Source: Oscillospiraceae bacterium
GTDB taxonomy: Bacteria > Bacillota > Clostridia > Oscillospirales > Acutalibacteraceae
Length of the DNA: 26,582 nt
Assembly: GCA_031262125.1 (NCBI GenBank)
Contig: JAISII010000087.1
Span: forward strand, 1 to 26,582
Direction: 5' to 3'
Shown: one piece after another, positions 22,740 through 26,582 of the stretch
Position numbering within the stretch: position 1 is the first letter of the stretch
Layout of the letters: each line of letters starts with the position of its first letter
The notes under the pieces: generated by a model
Told to the model about the DNA's origin: nothing
What the model saw: the letters and a program-made list of their open reading frames with translations, nothing else
Database searches by the model: none
Program-made: the position numbers and the translations under genes

Positions 22740-23945
22740 ATGAGAAAATATATAGAACGACCCGAATATATGGCAGAACTTATGTCTTTTCGTGATAAAG
22801 AGCTTATTAAAGCGGTAACGGGAATTCGCCGCTGTGGCAAATCCACACTTTTCGATTTGTATATTGCCCGCCTTAAAGAACAAGGCGTTGAGGACAGGCA
22901 GATTATCAGAATCAATTTGGAATACCCTGAATTTGACCATCTGACAACCTATAAAGAGCTTTATAATTATGTAATGGCACAATTGCAAACAGACCGCCAA
23001 AATTATATTTTTATCGATGAAGTTCAAGCTGTAAAAGAATTTGAAAAAGCCGTTGACGGGCTATATGTACGCAAAAACTGTGATGTTTATATTACCGGCT
23101 CTAACGCTAAACTTCTGTCGGGCGAACTGGCAACGTTACTTTCGGGAAGATTTGTGGAAATAAAGATGCTTCCGCTTTCATTTAAGGAGTATATTTCTGC
23201 TGTTGGTGATAAAACCGATTTGCTTATAAAATATCGCAATTATCTTGAAGACAGCTCGTTTCCTTATTCTTTGGAACTGAACAGCAAAAAAAATATCCGC
23301 TCTTATTTAAGCAGTTTGTACGATTCTATTATTTTGACCGACATAGTGGAACGAAAAAAAATTAATGATGTTACGGCATTAAAAGCCATAACACGTTTTG
23401 CTTTTGATAATATAGGAAATCTTACTTCTGCCACAAAGCTTGCCAATAAAATGGTATCGAGCGGCAAAAAAATTTCAGTTCATACGGTTGACAATTATCT
23501 TAACGCACTATGCGAGAGTTTTATTTTGTACCGTGCCACTCGTTTTGACATAAAAGGCAAGCAACAGCTGGAAACGGGAGCAAAATATTTTGTTGCCGAC
23601 ATAGGGCTGCGTTATAATCTTTTGGGCAACCGTAACGCCGATGCGGGGCATATTCTTGAAAATGTAGTGTATTTGGAGCTTTTACGGCGTGGGTACGAAG
23701 TATTCGTTGGCAAAGTAGGCAGCACCGAAGTAGACTTTATTGCAATAGGCGAAAACGGCGAAGAGTATTATCAGGTAGCATATACCGTAATAGACGGCGA
23801 CGGCAAAACTTTGCAGCGTGAGATTGCACCGCTTAACGCCATCCACGACCACAACCCAAAATTTCTATTAACAATGGACTTTACCCCTAATGCCTCTCAT
23901 AACGGCATTAAGCAAATAAATGTTCTTGATTGGCTTTTGGCATAA
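22740..23945 (+). CDS. AAA_14/DUF4143 ATP-binding protein
   Basis: Cytoplasmic P-loop ATPase of 401 residues. Walker A is GIRRCGKST (28-36) and Walker B YIFIDEV (89-95), followed by the TGSNAKLLSGELATLLSGR sensor region. The DUF4143 C-terminal half includes YFVADIGLRYNLLG and a PD-(D/E)xK-like core VGKVGSTEVDFIA, with EYYQVAYTV where the Gln-x-Ala replaces a classic E/QxK strand. These proteins are very common and repeated in anaerobe genomes; defence or DNA-related roles are proposed but unproven. AAGGAGG lies 8 bases before the ATG at 22740. Nearly identical 3'-end sequence lies upstream at 22555, indicating a former second copy or a recombination scar. Confidence 0.92.
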   Translation: MRKYIERPEYMAELMSFRDKELIKAVTGIRRCGKSTLFDLYIARLKEQGVEDRQIIRINLEYPEFDHLTTYKELYNYVMAQLQTDRQNYIFIDEVQAVKEFEKAVDGLYVRKNCDVYITGSNAKLLSGELATLLSGRFVEIKMLPLSFKEYISAVGDKTDLLIKYRNYLEDSSFPYSLELNSKKNIRSYLSSLYDSIILTDIVERKKINDVTALKAITRFAFDNIGNLTSATKLANKMVSSGKKISVHTVDNYLNALCESFILYRATRFDIKGKQQLETGAKYFVADIGLRYNLLGNRNADAGHILENVVYLELLRRGYEVFVGKVGSTEVDFIAIGENGEEYYQVAYTVIDGDGKTLQREIAPLNAIHDHNPKFLLTMDFTPNASHNGIKQINVLDWLLA

Positions 23946-23996
23946 CTGCACGGATTTATAACACAACGGAAACCTCGCCCCATACTTTTCAACCCG

Positions 23997-24090
23997 AATA
24001 ACCCCCGCTTAAAATTCATATTTATTGATTATGAAAATATGAATTGCGGCGGGGTTTTTGTTTATGCTAACAGTTTTTAATGTTGAGAAT
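23997..24090 (+). repeat. Palindromic terminator-like repeat, copy R3
   Basis: CCCCCGCTTA and AATTCATATTT, loop ATTGATTATG, then AAATATGAATT and GCGGCGGGG with a TTTTTG tail. It lies 51 bases after the ATPase stop. Similarity with R1 continues past the palindrome through TAACAGTTTTTAATG and TTGA to about 24090, into the next coding sequence. Confidence 0.85.
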
Positions 24091-24888
24091 ACTTCTTCTA
24101 AATGGAAAATTATGCGGTTTTTTAGCCTTAATAAAGTTATAGTCAGCTATGATGAGTCATGCGATATTGCAATACGCAATGTAAGCTATGTTTGCCGCAA
24201 TGGCAAAATTGATTGGCAATATGCCGCCAAAGCCTTGGGGCAAGGGCGAAATTGTGTTCTTGCACCCGAGCAGCTTTTGCTGCCTCAGGGGTGCGGTATA
24301 ACCCGCTTTTTGGGGCAAGAGTATTATTCTATTATGTGCTGCAACTTCTTTTTTGCCGTTCTGAATCAGGCGGCCAAAATCGGTGATATCAGCCGCCTTA
24401 AAATAGGGCTGTATGATGAAACAGGAGCTTTTGCAACGCTTTTAAAAAAGCTATTGGGCTATACATCTAACCTGCGGGTGCTTACAAAAACACCCGAAGT
24501 TTACGGCAGAGAAAACTCAAAAATTTTTGAAGAAACAGGTGCATCTGCAATGGTTGGCACTACGCCCGACTTTTTGCGGCCGTGCAAAATCATTCTTGCC
24601 CCCGGCAAAATATCAACACCTTTCGAGGTTGAAAACTCAAGTGTTATGCTAACCTCTGCCAAACCAAATGCAAGCCTTTTTTGCAGAGTTTTTTATTCTT
24701 ATAAAATTGAGCTGCCCAAAAAATACAGAAAAGCAAAGCCGCAATTTTTAACCGATGAATATTTTGCAAGCGGGCTGTTTTCGGTTGGCGGTGTTTATAA
24801 GCTTGGCGGTATTGTGCCTGAATTTTGCTCAGGTGGGAACTGTACGCAAACCATAGCTTCTTTGGCGGAGGGGTTGCAAGGAGAGTAA
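24064..24888 (+). CDS. Conserved-looking protein of unknown function
   Basis: Not recognised. The 274-residue soluble protein has no signal peptide or membrane helix. The middle (RLKIGLYDETGAFATLLKKL, then LRVLTKTPEVYG and ASAMVGTTPDFLRPCKIILAPG) reads like alternating strands and helices of a Rossmann-type domain, but without a clear GxGxxG motif. The end has GGVYKLGGIVPEFCSGGNC, with two Cys in FCSGGNC that could bind a metal or redox partner. The ATG at 24064 starts inside repeat R3, immediately after its T-run, with GGCGGGG of the hairpin arm as the only ribosome-site candidate. A TTG two codons earlier is an alternative. I see no promoter of its own between R3 and the start. A partial copy of its first codons lies after R1. 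Confidence 0.7.
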   Translation: MLTVFNVENTSSKWKIMRFFSLNKVIVSYDESCDIAIRNVSYVCRNGKIDWQYAAKALGQGRNCVLAPEQLLLPQGCGITRFLGQEYYSIMCCNFFFAVLNQAAKIGDISRLKIGLYDETGAFATLLKKLLGYTSNLRVLTKTPEVYGRENSKIFEETGASAMVGTTPDFLRPCKIILAPGKISTPFEVENSSVMLTSAKPNASLFCRVFYSYKIELPKKYRKAKPQFLTDEYFASGLFSVGGVYKLGGIVPEFCSGGNCTQTIASLAEGLQGE

Positions 24889-24920
24889 TTTTAATTTATG
24901 AATAAAAACGGATTTAGTGC

Positions 24921-24949
24921 TTGAAACCGCCGTGTTTTTGTGGTATTAT
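24921..24949 (+). promoter_or_regulatory. Promoter of the last gene
   Basis: TTGAAA (24921-24926), a 17-base spacer and TATTAT (24944-24949). Located 54 bases before the ATG at 25003. Confidence 0.7.
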
Positions 24950-25002
24950 TCAAATAACTTACAGAGAGATTTTTGCAAATATTACGGAGATTTTATTTTT
25001 TT

Positions 25003-26580
25003 ATGGACTTTTTAGTAACCTCATTTAAAAATAACCTTGACGCTTTGGCGGCAAAATTGCCCGAATGCAAAAGCGTTGAGGTTTTTACTTCTTTTAAAAA
25101 TTCTGCTAAGGTAGACATTCTAAAGCAAATTCAAGGCTATTTGCGGTTTGAAAATTTTTGCATCGTTTTTATTTTTGATGCCAAAACAATGGACCCGTTT
25201 TGTTTTAATGCACTGGATTATAAAATTGTGTTTAAGCCCGATTATCTTGATTTTAAAAATTTGGACTTGCCTGAGGGCAACGAAATTTTAGTTAAAGAAT
25301 TTAATAAATACGGTACAATGGTGGCAGAACTGTCAGAAATTATAGAATCGCTTGAAGAAAGGAAGGACGATACAGAACCCGACCTGTTAATTAGGCAAAA
25401 GCTTTATAACGTGGGTTTTTATGATATTTACCCGCTGTTTTCGATATATGATATTTTGAACCTTTATAATATTGACGACTTTAATTGCTATGCCGTTCAG
25501 GGCATTGTAAACGAAAAACAAATTGAAAATGCCATTGAATGGTTAGGCGAAGGTTTGCAAAAATATTTGCCGCAAATTTTAGAAATAGCCGCCGATAAAA
25601 ACCGGCTTTATAAACTTTGCGATTTGTTTTTTAGCGATGTTAAAACTTTTAGCAAGGATTTTTCGCCTTATGGTACTCCGCTTGATGTTATTTTAAAATA
25701 TGATAACAATATGATTGATTTAAAATATTTTTATGATATTTATAAACCACGTTTGTTAACCGGTGCACATTTTAAACTGCAACAAGGCAAATTTGCAAAA
25801 GGCTACAAAAAATTGGCGGCAACAAAAAAGTTGCTTTTTTATGAGAAGCGGCTGCTTGAATTTTTAAAAAGCACCGACTTCTCTCCCCCGCCTTTTCTGC
25901 CGCAAAGCATAAAAGAGCAAGCCACTGCGGCACAGGGGCAAATAAACGGAATTAAACCGTTGATTGCAGTTTTTATCCCATATATCCCTTATATGATTTT
26001 ATGTTCACTGCCGTTTATTGGGTTGTTTTTGCTTTTTACGTTTATTATAACACGGGATGCCTTAATTTGCCTTTCGCCGGATTTTATTGGTGCAGGTATG
26101 TTTCCGGGTTTTATAATTGGATTATTGCTTTGTTTTTATTCGGCAGACTTTTTTTACAAAAAGCTGTTTAAAAAAAGCTATGCCCAATTTGCCGAAATTG
26201 AAGAAGCGGGCGGCGGCAAAAGCACCGCAGTTTTTTTAAGAAGATTTTGTGCGGTTTTGGCTGTTATATCGGTAATTTTTGTTGCAATGCTTGCCAACCA
26301 AAACATAGCTTTTTATGAGGACGGATTTTCGGACAATAGTACATTTTTTGCATACAGCGGCGAGTTTTACCATTATAACGAAGTTGATTATGTTAAAGCT
26401 GAGCCATATGCCGACTTTGACGATGTTAAAACATATACTTTAATTTTTAGGGACGGCAAAAAACTAAATATAAGCGAATTTAGCTTTATTGGCGGCTCGA
26501 TTATTGACACCGAAGAAAAAATAAAGAACGAAGTGCTGCCTCTGCTGCAACGCAAAGGAATAGCAGTTATTAGTGAATAA
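25003..26580 (+). CDS. Large membrane protein of unknown function
   Basis: Family not recognised. From the ATG at 25003 the product has 525 residues. A long soluble, Asp/Phe/Tyr/Lys-rich helical N-terminal region (about 1-315) comes first. A membrane domain follows: a long hydrophobic stretch near 318-350 that may be two helices, another helix at about 364-383 and one at about 414-433, with the Gly-rich turn EEAGGGKS between. The C-terminal 90 residues (YEDGFSDNST, YTLIFRDGKKLNI) form a mixed, probably extracytoplasmic beta domain. AGATTTTTGCAA upstream also allows a TTG start at 24973; the ATG has only a distant GGAG, so the start is uncertain. The stop is TAA at 26578-26580, so the gene is complete. 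It may pair with the preceding unknown gene, but it has its own promoter. Confidence 0.78.
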   Translation: MDFLVTSFKNNLDALAAKLPECKSVEVFTSFKNSAKVDILKQIQGYLRFENFCIVFIFDAKTMDPFCFNALDYKIVFKPDYLDFKNLDLPEGNEILVKEFNKYGTMVAELSEIIESLEERKDDTEPDLLIRQKLYNVGFYDIYPLFSIYDILNLYNIDDFNCYAVQGIVNEKQIENAIEWLGEGLQKYLPQILEIAADKNRLYKLCDLFFSDVKTFSKDFSPYGTPLDVILKYDNNMIDLKYFYDIYKPRLLTGAHFKLQQGKFAKGYKKLAATKKLLFYEKRLLEFLKSTDFSPPPFLPQSIKEQATAAQGQINGIKPLIAVFIPYIPYMILCSLPFIGLFLLFTFIITRDALICLSPDFIGAGMFPGFIIGLLLCFYSADFFYKKLFKKSYAQFAEIEEAGGGKSTAVFLRRFCAVLAVISVIFVAMLANQNIAFYEDGFSDNSTFFAYSGEFYHYNEVDYVKAEPYADFDDVKTYTLIFRDGKKLNISEFSFIGGSIIDTEEKIKNEVLPLLQRKGIAVISE

Positions 26581-26582
26581 AC

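Noticed and set aside
19833..24090. R1-R3 as integron attC sites
   Set aside because: They are palindromic and sit after cassettes, but the ends do not match the attC core consensus and no integron integrase is present; a terminator-like repeat family fits better.

Overview
The window looks like chromosomal DNA from a low-GC, Gram-positive anaerobe of the class Clostridia, probably Oscillospirales/Ruminococcaceae-like. This is inferred from strong AGGAGG-type ribosome sites, sigma-A promoters (TTGACA/TATAAT-like) with U-tract terminators, a zinc-ribbon L28, YlbM/TmcAL, a dockerin-bearing secreted enzyme and a spore-coat-style collagen-like protein. No plasmid or phage backbone, transposase, integrase or CRISPR array was seen.

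Region 1 (1-6060, + strand) is a signalling and phosphate block. It holds an OmpR-type response regulator, its sensor kinase and a membrane-anchored HtrA-like protease, which ends in a terminator. A separate promoter then drives a PiT-type phosphate permease and its DUF47/PhoU-like partner. The leaders of the kinase and of the permease contain related, covarying hairpins, the best candidate for an uncharacterised RNA element here. Region 2 (6065-8661, - strand) has tRNA-Pro(GGG) with a strong promoter and terminator, a family 2 glycosyltransferase and a UDP-glucose dehydrogenase, suggesting surface polysaccharide synthesis. Region 3 (8700-10690, +) is a secreted metallophosphoesterase with an N-terminal dockerin-like module.

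Region 4 (10725-16594, -) runs leftward: a two-gene membrane pair whose second protein ends in an NDT/TIR-like domain (possible defence or nucleotide-signalling module), a small membrane protein with a basic tail, rpmB, tmcAL, a cytoplasmic GH13 glycosidase and a YcaC-like isochorismatase-fold hydrolase.

Region 5 (16872-26580, +) is accessory. It starts with a 981-residue collagen-like GXY protein with non-collagenous inserts and a unique C-terminal domain. Next come RhuM, a PadR-HAAS pair and a DUF4143 ATPase, interleaved with three copies of a palindromic terminator-like repeat; the outer two copies share extra sequence with the start of the next gene. A decayed copy of the ATPase gene's 3' end lies between the HAAS gene and the intact ATPase gene, so this block has been rearranged. 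The window ends with two proteins of unrecognised family, the last a predicted membrane protein.

No stretch above 300 bases lacks both a gene and a describable element. The longest protein-free stretch (8373-8903) holds the tRNA, its signals and a structured segment. Every functional call rests on motif reading without database searches.
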